From Pseudomonadota bacterium (lineage in GTDB: Bacteria; Pseudomonadota; Gammaproteobacteria; Burkholderiales; JABEVD01): DNA of 16,388 bases. Of this stretch, positions 6,039 to 13,955 are shown piece after piece. Under the pieces are notes generated by a model. It had not been told where the DNA came from. It did no database searches and saw only the letters and a program-made list of their open reading frames with translations. The stretch is from positions 1 through 16,388 of the forward strand of contig JAJZPK010000032.1 of assembly GCA_021811205.1 (NCBI GenBank), given 5' to 3'. A program made the translations under genes and the position numbers. Numbering within the stretch: the first letter of the stretch is position 1; the number at the start of each line of letters is the position of its first letter.

Positions 6039-6455
6039 TCAATGCCTCGATATCATGCCCGATGCAGCCAGAACGAGAATGGCGATTTCTAGCGCGCATA
6101 TGACAAAGTATACCCAGTCTCGACGCTTTGCATAGATGGGCATGACTGCGAAAATGCAGAAGATCGAGCACCCAGACAGGATCGCAATCCCCAGAAAGCT
6201 CGCAAGATCGCCATTTCCGAGCATGGTGATCCAGTCCCATCCTTTTGGCATGCCCGTCACCTTGAGATATTCCTGTGCCGGAAGCCCCCATACCTGGGGC
6301 AACTTTTCAAGCGGGATCCTGGGCGGAAGAATGTCGAAAACGTAGGCAACGAAAGTGCCGACCAGCGTCAGGAAACCTGCAAGCGTGCTCCAGTGGAGCC
6401 AGGCAGCATATCGAAGCTGCTCAGTATCGAACTGCTTTGGATCGTTCATGTCCAT
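6039..6455 (-). CDS. Small membrane protein of the soe-tauE operon, unknown function
   Basis: A 138-aa protein with three likely membrane helices: about residues 23-43 (LAGFLTLVGTFVAYVFDILPP), 85-110 and 115-134. Between the first two lies a roughly 40-residue loop with several prolines and tryptophans (LPQVWGLPAQEYLKVTGMPKGW). I do not recognise a named family with certainty; DUF1634-type proteins of similar size often accompany TauE/SafE permeases and are the closest idea, but I cannot confirm it. ATG 6455 overlaps the permease gene by 10 nt; the third codon is also ATG (6449) and would form the tight ATGA overlap, so the real start could be either. The coupling suggests a partner or accessory subunit of the exporter. 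Confidence 0.82.
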   Translation of the reverse strand: MDMNDPKQFDTEQLRYAAWLHWSTLAGFLTLVGTFVAYVFDILPPRIPLEKLPQVWGLPAQEYLKVTGMPKGWDWITMLGNGDLASFLGIAILSGCSIFCIFAVMPIYAKRRDWVYFVICALEIAILVLAASGMISRH

Positions 6456-7366
6456 ATCCCGAGCCCCTTGAGCAGCGCGCCCACCCCCGAGATGAACAGC
6501 ATGGCGATGACCAGCCTCCTGATCACGGAAGCGTTGAGCACAGAAAGCAGGTGCGCCCCGATTCTCGCCCCGATCATCATGCCGACGACGGAAGGGACGG
6601 CGATCACGGGCAGTATTGCGCCGTTGTCGAGATAATACCAGGTCGCCGAAGAGCTCGCCGTGGTCAGAATCAGGCTGGAAGTCCCCGCTGCGACCTTAAG
6701 GGGAACGCCCATCAGGAGATTGAGGACGGGCACGTTGGCCCAGCCCGCACCCACGCCGAACAGGCCGCCCAGAAAACCGATCACCAGGAACATGGCCATT
6801 CCGAGCGGTGTTCTGTGAACCTGCCAGTTCACGTCCTTTCCGGAAATCGCATCCCTGAAGATGCCGTGTATGGACAGCATCCTGGAAAGATTGTCGGATG
6901 CGGGAACATGGGGAAACTCCGACTTCTTGGCCGTCGCCATCAGCGCGACGATGCCCAGGATGGTGAGGCCCAGCGCTATCTGAACCACGTTCGCAGGCAG
7001 CGCGAGGCCCAGCATGGCGCCCCCTATCGCGCTGATGGACGCCCCGAAGGCGAGCGGCATGGCCAACCTGAGATTGGCCAGTCCACCTTTCAGAAGGGAA
7101 GGGCCTGCCGCAAGGGAACTCGCGAGCGCAACCAGCAGCCCTGCCCCCCGCACGAAATCGAGATGAAAGGGGAAAAAGCTTCCGACGATCGGCACGAACA
7201 AGACCCCTCCGCCCACGCCCGCAGGCACGGCCACGATGCCAAGGAAGAAGCACACGACGAAAAGCGCAAGCGGCCAGACCCACCATGCACCGCTCGCAGC
7301 CGCAGCGCCAGCGGCGAAGGCAGGGTGCGCAAAAAGAAGGAGAAACAGGGGCATCCAGCGCATCAT
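6446..7366 (-). CDS. TauE/SafE-family sulfite/sulfonate exporter
   Basis: The 306-aa protein is an inner-membrane permease with about eight helices. Both copies of the family's repeat signature are visible: VAVPAGVGGGVLFVPI (residues 46-60) and LGGLFGVGAGWANVPVLN (199-216), followed by GVPLKVAAGTS. The N-terminus MMRWMPLFLLLFAHPAFAA looks like a signal sequence or first helix. TauE/SafE proteins move small anions containing sulfur, such as sulfite, sulfoacetate or thiosulfate. Being 2 nt downstream of the sulfite dehydrogenase genes, sulfite export (or import of an external sulfur anion) is the natural inference. A cytoplasmic or periplasmic loop near residues 148-186 separates the two halves. 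Confidence 0.9.
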   Translation of the reverse strand: MMRWMPLFLLLFAHPAFAAGAAAASGAWWVWPLALFVVCFFLGIVAVPAGVGGGVLFVPIVGSFFPFHLDFVRGAGLLVALASSLAAGPSLLKGGLANLRLAMPLAFGASISAIGGAMLGLALPANVVQIALGLTILGIVALMATAKKSEFPHVPASDNLSRMLSIHGIFRDAISGKDVNWQVHRTPLGMAMFLVIGFLGGLFGVGAGWANVPVLNLLMGVPLKVAAGTSSLILTTASSSATWYYLDNGAILPVIAVPSVVGMMIGARIGAHLLSVLNASVIRRLVIAMLFISGVGALLKGLGIWT

Positions 7367-7368
7367 GG

Positions 7369-8346
7369 TCAGCCTATGCTCTGATAATAGAGATTCTGGG
7401 GATGGTTGGCCTCGGCAAAGAAATACCAGCGCTCTGCAAGGAGTCCGCCGTAATGCATGACGAACGCAAGCCCCATCAGCGCCGCAGAAGCAACGGAGAA
7501 GCTTAGCGCAAGGAGGGCGAGCGGGATGACGAAAGCGAAAATCAGAAAGGCAGGCTTCAGCATCCTGAAAAAGGCTTCGCTCTTGCCGTGGAAGAATTCA
7601 CGAGTATTGAACGAACCGCCCATGAATCCCATGGATTTCTGGACAATCTTGGGATGCTTCACTCCTATGGCAGTCTGGATGGTCGATTTGGGCCTCAATC
7701 GCTTGTTTCTGACAAGAGCTGCACTGCGCCCAACGAGGCCGAGGAAGGTGATGATGAACGCCCAACCCGAAAAGAATTTCGTCAATTCCGGCGCTGCAAC
7801 AGAAGCATAGAAAGCTGCAAGAATGAATCCTGAGGCCCCGCCGAGCAGAATGTAATTGACGACGGTGAGCGGGCTGTGCCATTCCCGCAGAAATTTCAGG
7901 CAGGCATAGATCATGGCAGTGCATCCGAAAAGCGTGAAAGCGAGCATGGTGCCGAATATGCCGAACAGGTCCGACAGATCGACAGGCACGCCGCTAGGCA
8001 GCGTCGCGACCAGGGGTTTCCAGTGCACAAGATGCATGAGTCCGTAGCAGAACACGACGCCCATGAATGCCGGCAGCACGATGACTTCGCGCGAAAGCCA
8101 GGAAGTGCGCCACTGGGTGGCCGCGCGCCAGGCACGCTCGGGGTGCCCCAGATGGAAAAACGAGGCGACGAGGCCGAGCGCGAGGAACACCAGCGCAATC
8201 AAGCTGCCGGTCGAATAAAAACCGTCCGCTTCCTTGGGAAGCAGGCCGAATGCCGCATAGGACTGCAGGGTGAACAGGGCCAGGAAAAGACCCTGCCCTG
8301 CGCCGATCAGCGTGGTGAGAAAGATGACTGAGAATGCTGGATTCAT
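7369..8346 (-). CDS. soeC: SoeC, DmsC-type membrane anchor of sulfite dehydrogenase
   Basis: A 325-aa integral membrane protein with about eight helices (roughly 5-28, 45-66, 87-108, 125-150, 160-182, 188-212, 262-284, 286-306). The DmsC-family signature is clear: SFFHLGHPERAWRA (62-75) followed by WLSREV (83-88). It anchors the catalytic and iron-sulfur subunits to the cytoplasmic face of the inner membrane and delivers electrons to the quinone pool. It starts 4 nt after soeB and ends 2 nt before tauE/safE. Sequence alone does not exclude another substrate for a DMSO-reductase-type complex; the sulfur gene context favours sulfite. Confidence 0.9.
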   Translation of the reverse strand: MNPAFSVIFLTTLIGAGQGLFLALFTLQSYAAFGLLPKEADGFYSTGSLIALVFLALGLVASFFHLGHPERAWRAATQWRTSWLSREVIVLPAFMGVVFCYGLMHLVHWKPLVATLPSGVPVDLSDLFGIFGTMLAFTLFGCTAMIYACLKFLREWHSPLTVVNYILLGGASGFILAAFYASVAAPELTKFFSGWAFIITFLGLVGRSAALVRNKRLRPKSTIQTAIGVKHPKIVQKSMGFMGGSFNTREFFHGKSEAFFRMLKPAFLIFAFVIPLALLALSFSVASAALMGLAFVMHYGGLLAERWYFFAEANHPQNLYYQSIG

Positions 8347-8350
8347 ACTG

Positions 8351-9082
8351 TTACCATGAAGTGATGTCGTCGAGCGAAGGCTCGCTCTTGGCCGGCTTGG
8401 GCAGAAGTCCGTCCACCTTGAGCGGATTGTCTGCGCGCTCCAGCTCGTCCTCGTGAATCTTGATGTTCGTCTTTCTGCGCGGCAGATAATGATTGGATGG
8501 ATGTGTACCCCATTCGGGCATCAATGCATAGCCGCCGTTTTCCCTGATTGCAACCGACACATTGGATTCGGGATCGTGAATGTCGCCGAAAAGCCGTGCG
8601 CTCGTCGGACAGGCCTTGACGCAGGAAGGCTTCCTGTCTATTTCGGCGAGCGACTGGTCGTAGATGCGGTCCACGCAGAGCGTGCACTTCTTCATCACCT
8701 TCTGTTTTTCGTCGATCTCGCGCACGCCGTAAGGACAGGCCCAGGAGCAATATTTGCATCCTATGCACTTGTCGTAGTCGACGAGCACGATGCCGTCTTC
8801 CTTGCGCTTGTAGGATGCGCCGGTCGGGCATACCGGAACGCAGGGCGGATCCTCGCAATGCAGGCAGGATTTCGGGAAGTGGACGGTCTCCGTGTGCGGG
8901 AATTCGCCCACTTCATAGGTCTGCACCCGGTTGAAGAACGTACCGGTCGGGTCTTGGCCATAGGGACGCTCGTCCACCAGGGGACCCGCGGATCCCGAAG
9001 TGTTCCATTCCTTGCAGCTCGTCACGCAGGCATGGCAGCCGACGCAGACGTTGAGGTCGATCACGAGGGCGAGCTGGGTCAT
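8351..9082 (-). CDS. soeB: SoeB, four-cluster [4Fe-4S] electron-transfer subunit
   Basis: From ATG 9082 the protein has 243 residues. Sixteen cysteines sit in four groups: C13-C16-C19-C23 (CVGCHACVTSC), C73-C76-C81-C85 (CLHCEDPPCVPVC), C106-C109-C112-C116 (CIGCKYCSWAC) and C133-C136-C154-C158, as expected for the NrfC/DmsB type with four [4Fe-4S] clusters. I chose this ATG because it forms ATGA with the soeA stop and is preceded by GGAGGG; an upstream alternative would add ten residues overlapping soeA. It has no signal peptide, so it is cytoplasmic, and it passes electrons from the molybdenum subunit to the membrane anchor. Confidence 0.93.
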   Translation of the reverse strand: MTQLALVIDLNVCVGCHACVTSCKEWNTSGSAGPLVDERPYGQDPTGTFFNRVQTYEVGEFPHTETVHFPKSCLHCEDPPCVPVCPTGASYKRKEDGIVLVDYDKCIGCKYCSWACPYGVREIDEKQKVMKKCTLCVDRIYDQSLAEIDRKPSCVKACPTSARLFGDIHDPESNVSVAIRENGGYALMPEWGTHPSNHYLPRRKTNIKIHEDELERADNPLKVDGLLPKPAKSEPSLDDITSW

Positions 9083-11970
9083 TTTTTCTTCCCTCCGAAA
9101 TAGGCGATCCATGAAGGCCTGGCCTTCATGCCCGGATAAGGCTTCATGGGCTCGAATTGCGGGGAGCTCACTTCCTCGCCCGCTTCGGCCTTGTAGATGC
9201 GCACGCGCACATCATACCAGGCGGCCTGCCCCGTGATCGGATCGGAATTGGAATGACGCAGCCCTTGCCTGTTCTCGGGCAGCTCTTCTGAAATCAGATG
9301 GTTGAGCAGGAAGCCCTTCTGCGATTCGTTGGCATCCGGGGTGAGGTTCCATGCCCCCGCTGCCTTGCCTATGGCATTCCATGTCCACACCGTTCCCGGT
9401 TCGACCGCTTCCGAATAGCGCGCCATGCAGCGCACCTTGCCCCATTGCGATTCGACCCAGATCCAGTCGCCGTCGGAAATCCCAGACGATTTGGCAGTGG
9501 CGGCATTCACGTAAAGATAATTGTAGGTATGGATCTGGCGCAGCCATGCGTTCTGCGAATCCCATGAATGGTACATGGCCATGGGACGCTGGGTCACTGC
9601 TGCAAGCGGATACTTGCCCTTGTCGCTCATCTGCGCTTCCAGAGGCTCGTAAAAGAACGGCAGCGGATCGAAATAGCTCTCCACGCGCTTTGCAAGATGC
9701 TCAGGGGGCTTGCGGGTAATTCCTCTGCCCTGGGCTGCCAGCCTGAATTTCTGCAGCACCTCGGAATAAAGGTGGATCAGGATGGGCTCGGAATAGCGCG
9801 TGATCCTGTTGCGCTGCGACCAGTCGAGATAGCCCTTGTTCCAGTTGCGCATGAACTGGTAGGAGCGCGGCAACTCGTAATGGAACACGCAATTGTTCTG
9901 AGCGTACATTTCCCATTGCTTGGGATTGGGCTCGCCGCGCATGAATTTCTCCCCCCCCTTGCCTCTCCAACCGGAAAGGAAGCCTATCCCCGAGCCGGGC
10001 TCGGTCTCGAAATTCACGATAAAGTCAGGATAATCCCGGTATTTCCGCCGCCCTTCCGGGGTGACGAAAGCGGGAAACTTGAGCCGTGTACCGAGTTCGA
10101 TCAGCACTTCCTGGAAAGGCTTGCAATCCCCGGTAGGCGGCATGATCGGAATCCTGACCGAATCGACCGGCCCGTCGAATTCGGAAATCGGACGATCCAG
10201 CATGGACATCACGTCATGACGTTCGAGATAGGTCGTGTCCGGCAAGATCAGGTCGGCGAAAGCGGTCATCTCCGAATGGAAGGCATCGCAGACGACGAGG
10301 AAGGGAATCTTGTATTCGCCGTCTTCCTTCTTGTCGTTCAGCATCTGCCGCACCTCCTGGGCATTCATGGTCGAGTTCCAGGACATGTTGGCCATGAAGA
10401 TCAGGAGGGTATCGATCTCGTAGGGATCGCCTCTCCAGGCATTGGTGATGACATTGTGCATGAGGCCATGCACGGAAAGCGGATACTCCCAGGAAAAGGC
10501 CTTGTCTATCCTGACGGGTTCGCCATTCTCGTCGACGAACAGGTCGTCAGGATCGGCCGGCCAGCCAAGCGCCAGGCCGTCGAGCGGATGATTGGGTTTC
10601 ACCGCGAGCGGACTGTTTGGCGTTCTCGCGCAGGGCGGAATCGGGCGCGGAAAAGGTGCCTTGTGGCGGAATCCGCCCGGTCTGTCGATGGTACCCAGAA
10701 TGGTCATCAGGATGGACATCGCCCTGATCGTCTGGAAGCCGTTCGAATGGGCTGCGAGTCCCCTCATGGCATGAAAGGCCACCGGATTGCCGACGACGGT
10801 ATCGTGCTCCTTCCCCCAGGAATCGGTCCATGCGATAGGCAGTTCGATTTTCTGGTCGCGCGCCGTGATGCCCATTTCATGCGCAAGGCGCTTGATGGTT
10901 TCAGCCGGAATGCCGGTGATCGCGCTCGCCCATTCCGGGGTGTAGTCCTTTACCCGCTCCTTCAGGAGCTGGAAGGCCGGCTTGACCGGCGTGCCGTCGG
11001 GCAAGTTGAATTCCCCGAAAAGGTAGGGGTCCGCCCCCTCGGTGTGCGTGATGACCGGCTTGCCGGTATTCCTGTCCCACCACAGCTTGTTCTGGGGATC
11101 GTAGCAGGCTTCCTCTTCAGGCACTTCGGTGCGCACAAACATGCCGAATTCGTCATGCGCGGCATCGAGATTCACGAGCTGCCCGGAATTCGTGTAGCGC
11201 ACCAGGAAGTCTCGATCGTAGAGGCCAAGCGCGATGATCTCGTGGATCAGCGCGAGAAACAACGCACCGTCCGTGCCCGGCCTGATCGGCACCCATTCGT
11301 CCGCGATCGCGGAATAGCCGGTTCTGACAGGATTGATTGAAATGAATCGCCCGCCTTCCCTCTTGAACTTGGAAATCGCAACCTTGAGCGGATTCGAATG
11401 ATGGTCCTCTGCGGTTCCGATCATGACGAACAGCTTGGCGCGCTCGAGATCCGGCCCGCCGAATTCCCAGAAAGACCCGCCTATCGTGTAGATCATCCCT
11501 GCAGCCATGTTCACGGAGCAGAAACCGCCATGCGCCGCATAATTGGGCGTACCGAACTGGCGAGCAAAAAGCCCTGTCAGGGCCTGCATCTGGTCACGCC
11601 CGGTAAAGAGCGCGAATTTCTTGGGATCGGTCGAACGGATTTTTCCGAGGCGATCTGCAAGGATGCCGTAGACTTCCTCCCATTCTATTTCCTCGAATTC
11701 TCCTGCACCGCGCTCGGCTCCTGCCTTTCTTCTGAGCGGCTTGGTGAGACGGGCAGGCGAATACTGTTTCATGATTCCGGACGAACCCTTCGCGCAGATC
11801 ACCCCGCCGTTCAGCGGATGGTCAGGATTGCCGTCGATGTAACGAACTTCCCCATCCCTGATATGGACGCGTATGCCGCAGCGGCAGGCGCACATGTAGC
11901 AGGTCGTGTTGCGTATTTCGGATTTCGCTTCCGGGACTGTAGGATCGTGAAGCGGGGTTGATGATGACAT
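9079..11970 (-). CDS. soeA: SoeA, molybdopterin catalytic subunit of cytoplasmic sulfite dehydrogenase
   Basis: A 963-aa DMSO-reductase-superfamily protein. The N-terminal [4Fe-4S] site is C24-x2-C27-x3-C31-x27-C59 (CYMCACRC, then GGVICAKG). C151 in HGGFCSVNM is at the usual position of a cysteine ligand to molybdenum. PIRPGTDGALFLALIHE marks the central molybdopterin region and the C-terminal guanine-dinucleotide domain begins near residue 790 (VTQRPMAMYHSWDSQNAW). There is no twin-arginine signal, so the enzyme stays in the cytoplasm; this separates SoeA from periplasmic polysulfide or tetrathionate reductases. SoeABC oxidizes sulfite to sulfate with quinone as acceptor. An AAGG lies seven bases before the ATG. 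It is the first gene of the six-gene operon; the promoter region holds the paired operator-like sites. The call of substrate rests on family resemblance and context. Confidence 0.9.
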   Translation of the reverse strand: MSSSTPLHDPTVPEAKSEIRNTTCYMCACRCGIRVHIRDGEVRYIDGNPDHPLNGGVICAKGSSGIMKQYSPARLTKPLRRKAGAERGAGEFEEIEWEEVYGILADRLGKIRSTDPKKFALFTGRDQMQALTGLFARQFGTPNYAAHGGFCSVNMAAGMIYTIGGSFWEFGGPDLERAKLFVMIGTAEDHHSNPLKVAISKFKREGGRFISINPVRTGYSAIADEWVPIRPGTDGALFLALIHEIIALGLYDRDFLVRYTNSGQLVNLDAAHDEFGMFVRTEVPEEEACYDPQNKLWWDRNTGKPVITHTEGADPYLFGEFNLPDGTPVKPAFQLLKERVKDYTPEWASAITGIPAETIKRLAHEMGITARDQKIELPIAWTDSWGKEHDTVVGNPVAFHAMRGLAAHSNGFQTIRAMSILMTILGTIDRPGGFRHKAPFPRPIPPCARTPNSPLAVKPNHPLDGLALGWPADPDDLFVDENGEPVRIDKAFSWEYPLSVHGLMHNVITNAWRGDPYEIDTLLIFMANMSWNSTMNAQEVRQMLNDKKEDGEYKIPFLVVCDAFHSEMTAFADLILPDTTYLERHDVMSMLDRPISEFDGPVDSVRIPIMPPTGDCKPFQEVLIELGTRLKFPAFVTPEGRRKYRDYPDFIVNFETEPGSGIGFLSGWRGKGGEKFMRGEPNPKQWEMYAQNNCVFHYELPRSYQFMRNWNKGYLDWSQRNRITRYSEPILIHLYSEVLQKFRLAAQGRGITRKPPEHLAKRVESYFDPLPFFYEPLEAQMSDKGKYPLAAVTQRPMAMYHSWDSQNAWLRQIHTYNYLYVNAATAKSSGISDGDWIWVESQWGKVRCMARYSEAVEPGTVWTWNAIGKAAGAWNLTPDANESQKGFLLNHLISEELPENRQGLRHSNSDPITGQAAWYDVRVRIYKAEAGEEVSSPQFEPMKPYPGMKARPSWIAYFGGKKK

Positions 11971-11999
11971 AGCCTTGATTTTCTAAATTCGATTCTCCC

Positions 12000-12005
12000 A
12001 TTGTA
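12000..12005 (-). promoter_or_regulatory. Candidate -10 element of the soe operon
   Basis: The minus strand reads TACAAT, five of six matches to TATAAT, about 30 bases before the soeA start codon. No good -35 hexamer lies at 16-18 bases, as expected for an activator-dependent promoter. A start near 11993 would put the two operator-like sites about 79 and 103 bases upstream. Confidence 0.5.
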
Positions 12006-12064
12006 GCCAAGACCGGCCACTCGGGAACCCCGTTATTAAGCGCAATCGACGCCCCAGGTGTCTA

Positions 12065-12080
12065 TAACCGTATCGGGTGA
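12065..12080. promoter_or_regulatory. Operator-like 16-bp palindrome, soeA-proximal site
   Basis: TAACCGTATCGGGTGA, the counterpart of the site at 5198-5213, preceded by the same GTCTATA flank (12060-12066). It lies between soeA and the divergent sensor kinase gene, so it could serve both. Confidence 0.6.
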
Positions 12081-12088
12081 GAAGGTCA

Positions 12089-12104
12089 TAACCCGCATGG
12101 GGGA
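12089..12104. promoter_or_regulatory. Operator-like 16-bp palindrome, sensor-kinase-proximal site
   Basis: TAACCCGCATGGGGGA, the counterpart of 5222-5237. It again begins 24 bp after its partner with an 8-nt gap. Over the whole 45-bp block (12060-12104 against 5193-5237) I count 31 identical positions without gaps. Confidence 0.6.
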
Positions 12105-12124
12105 TAACCACTCAACTATAAGTG

Positions 12125-12152
12125 TTGCAAGGAGTGACAAATAATTTATAAT
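12125..12152 (+). promoter_or_regulatory. Candidate promoter of the two-component operon
   Basis: TTGCAA (12125-12130), 16-nt spacer, then a perfect TATAAT (12147-12152). Transcription would start near 12159, at or past the first possible start codons (12157/12160), which bears on the start of the kinase gene. The paired operator-like sites would be centred about 63 and 87 bases upstream. Confidence 0.6.
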
Positions 12153-12195
12153 CGTTGTGATGAGCGCAGCCGTGAAGGAATCCGTTCCGGAAAAC

Positions 12196-13284
12196 ATGCC
12201 CTCGAACAGAGACGAATGCTCGACGCTGGCCGAAGGATTTCTGGGAACGATAGCAAAGATGACCGGCGCCATAGCTGGCGCGGTGCGCGTCCTTTCCGAC
12301 GATGGAAAGGAGATGCACCTGATAGGCTCCTTCGGCCTGGAGGAAGAAGTCGTCGAATGCGAGAGCACCACCGACAGCAGCTGCGGCGCCTGCGGTGCTG
12401 CCTTGCGTGAGCTGGAAGCACGCTTCGCAGGCGTGAAGACCTGCATGCTCCGCAACGGCAGGAATTTCTTCGGCAAAGGATGCAAAAGCATGGTTGCCGT
12501 TCCGCTCGTGGCCAAAAGCAAAACGATAGGCAGAGTCGACCCCTTTTTTTCCTCTCCGAAGACGATTCCGGAAGAAACCGAAAAAAACCTGTATTTCCTG
12601 GGCGAATTGCTCGCCATCGCGCTGGACAATTCGAGGCGCGCCAGGGAAAGCCGGCGCGCTGGCATCGTCACCGAGCGCCGCTGCATGGCCAACGAAATCC
12701 ACGATTCCCTGGCCCAGAACCTTGTATTCGCAAGAATGCGCATGAGCCTGTTGAACGAGGCGATCAGATCCCACAATGACGAACTCGCCGGAAAATACGT
12801 GAACGATGTCACCGAGGCGCTCTCTTCCGGCCAGCGCGCAGTTCGCGAGCTGATCACCCATTTCCGCAGTCCGATGGATCCGCTCGGACTCGAACATGCG
12901 CTGCGCGAACTCGTCGAGGAATTCAAGAAGCGCAGCGGACTCCCCCTGGAATTCAGCAACCGCGTTGCGGAATTCGACCTCCCCGTCGAGTACGAGCTTC
13001 AGGCATTCAACATCGTGCGCGAAGTGCTCGCCAACATCGCCGCACATTCCAGCGCCAGTTGCGCGCGCCTTGCCGTTTGCCGCAATGCCGAACAATTCGT
13101 GTTCGTCGTCGAAGACAACGGCTCCGGCATTCCAGACAGCGCGCCGGGCGAAGGGCATTACGGCCTCACGATCATGCGCGAGCGCGCGATGAAAATGGGC
13201 GGCACGCTCGAGGTGGAAAGTGCATGCGGCAAAGGCACCAAAGTGAAGCTGAGCATCCCCTGCAGTCCGGAGAAATTATCATGA
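12196..13284 (+). CDS. Soluble GAF-domain sensor histidine kinase, NarX-like (HisKA_3)
   Basis: With ATG 12196 the protein has 362 residues. An N-terminal GAF-like domain (about 10-145) contains a cysteine cluster C55-x7-C63-x2-C66 (CGAC), then C83 and C96. A HisKA_3 dimerisation domain follows with NEIHDSLAQNL (H169 phosphoacceptor), and an HATPase domain with an N-box-like NIVREVLANIAAHS, DNGSGI (307-312) and GHYGLTIMRERA. There is no membrane helix, so it senses something in the cytoplasm. The cysteines suggest a redox, iron-sulfur or persulfide signal; this is inference. ATG 12160 or GTG 12157 would add 12-13 residues but lack a ribosome site and coincide with the predicted transcript start, whereas GGA lies just before 12196. 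It overlaps the regulator gene by ATGA and is divergent from soeA. Confidence 0.88.
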   Translation: MPSNRDECSTLAEGFLGTIAKMTGAIAGAVRVLSDDGKEMHLIGSFGLEEEVVECESTTDSSCGACGAALRELEARFAGVKTCMLRNGRNFFGKGCKSMVAVPLVAKSKTIGRVDPFFSSPKTIPEETEKNLYFLGELLAIALDNSRRARESRRAGIVTERRCMANEIHDSLAQNLVFARMRMSLLNEAIRSHNDELAGKYVNDVTEALSSGQRAVRELITHFRSPMDPLGLEHALRELVEEFKKRSGLPLEFSNRVAEFDLPVEYELQAFNIVREVLANIAAHSSASCARLAVCRNAEQFVFVVEDNGSGIPDSAPGEGHYGLTIMRERAMKMGGTLEVESACGKGTKVKLSIPCSPEKLS

Positions 13285-13955
13285 CCGAAACCATCCGACT
13301 CGCCCTTGTCGACGACCATTGCCTCTGTCGGCGTGGACTCACAGAACTCTTCGATCATTGCTATGGCATTTCAGTGGTCGGAGGAACGGGAAATGCATCG
13401 GAAGTCATTCCCATCCTTCGGGATAAGCAACCCGATCTCCTGATCATGGATTTGCGCATGGAACCCGTCGATGGACTGACGATTCTCGACCAGATCAGGA
13501 AAGCGGGCATAGACACGCCTGTCGTCATCCTGACGATGAGCGATTCCGAGTCCGATCTTGCCGCTGCAATGCGACTCGGAGCGAAAGGCTATCTTCTGAA
13601 GGACATGGATCCTGAAGACGTCGTCAATGCGGTGCGACGCATCGCCGCCGGAGAACTTGTCGTCGCTCCTGCCATGACCATGAAACTGATGAATTTTCTG
13701 CAAAACGGCCAGCAGGAGCAGGTGCGCAAGAATTCACTGGAACTGCTGACGGATCGGGAACGCGAAATCCTTCAGCATTTGGCGCGCGGAGAAAGCAACA
13801 AGGTCATCGCCAGGACGCTCGACATCAGCTACGATACCGTCAAGCAGCATGTCAGGCATATTCTCTTCAAACTCAAGCTCGCATCACGTGTGGAAGCGGC
13901 CGTTTTCGCCGTGGAACAAAGGGCGAGCGAGCACCGGGTCAGTACCGGACACTAA
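13281..13955 (+). CDS. NarL/FixJ-family response regulator
   Basis: A 224-aa protein with a receiver domain (residues 5-122: acidic pocket D11 D12, phosphoacceptor D57 in LLIMDLRM, T85 and K107 as switch residues) and a C-terminal LuxR/GerE helix-turn-helix (about 154-215: LTDREREILQHLARGESNKVIARTLDISYDTVKQHVRHILFKL in three helices). Phosphorylation by the partner kinase should allow dimerised DNA binding. The gene overlaps the kinase stop by four bases (ATGA). Palindromes with NarL-like 7-2-7 geometry in front of soeA, this operon and tusA are the best candidates for its targets. Target assignment is inference from spacing and context. The stop codon overlaps the convergent msrA stop by three bases. 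Confidence 0.93.
   Translation: MTETIRLALVDDHCLCRRGLTELFDHCYGISVVGGTGNASEVIPILRDKQPDLLIMDLRMEPVDGLTILDQIRKAGIDTPVVILTMSDSESDLAAAMRLGAKGYLLKDMDPEDVVNAVRRIAAGELVVAPAMTMKLMNFLQNGQQEQVRKNSLELLTDREREILQHLARGESNKVIARTLDISYDTVKQHVRHILFKLKLASRVEAAVFAVEQRASEHRVSTGH

Noticed and set aside
6275..7384. A 369-codon plus-strand frame opposite tauE/safE.
   Set aside because: Its product is a low-complexity Arg/His/Gln/Gly mixture, the usual antisense image of a hydrophobic membrane protein.
9568..11340. A long open frame (about 590 codons) on the plus strand opposite soeA.
   Set aside because: soeA shows full-length homology features on the other strand; the antisense frame has no recognisable domain and is explained by GC-rich third positions.
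9079..11970. Reading the molybdoenzyme as polysulfide, tetrathionate or DMSO reductase.
   Set aside because: Those enzymes normally carry a twin-arginine signal for export; this one has none, and TauE/SafE, TusA and DsrE2 neighbours fit SoeA. Substrate still unproven by sequence alone.
12112..13158. A 348-codon minus-strand frame opposite the sensor kinase and its promoter.
   Set aside because: The plus strand carries the complete H, N and G boxes of a kinase; the antisense frame is alanine/glycine-rich shadow coding.
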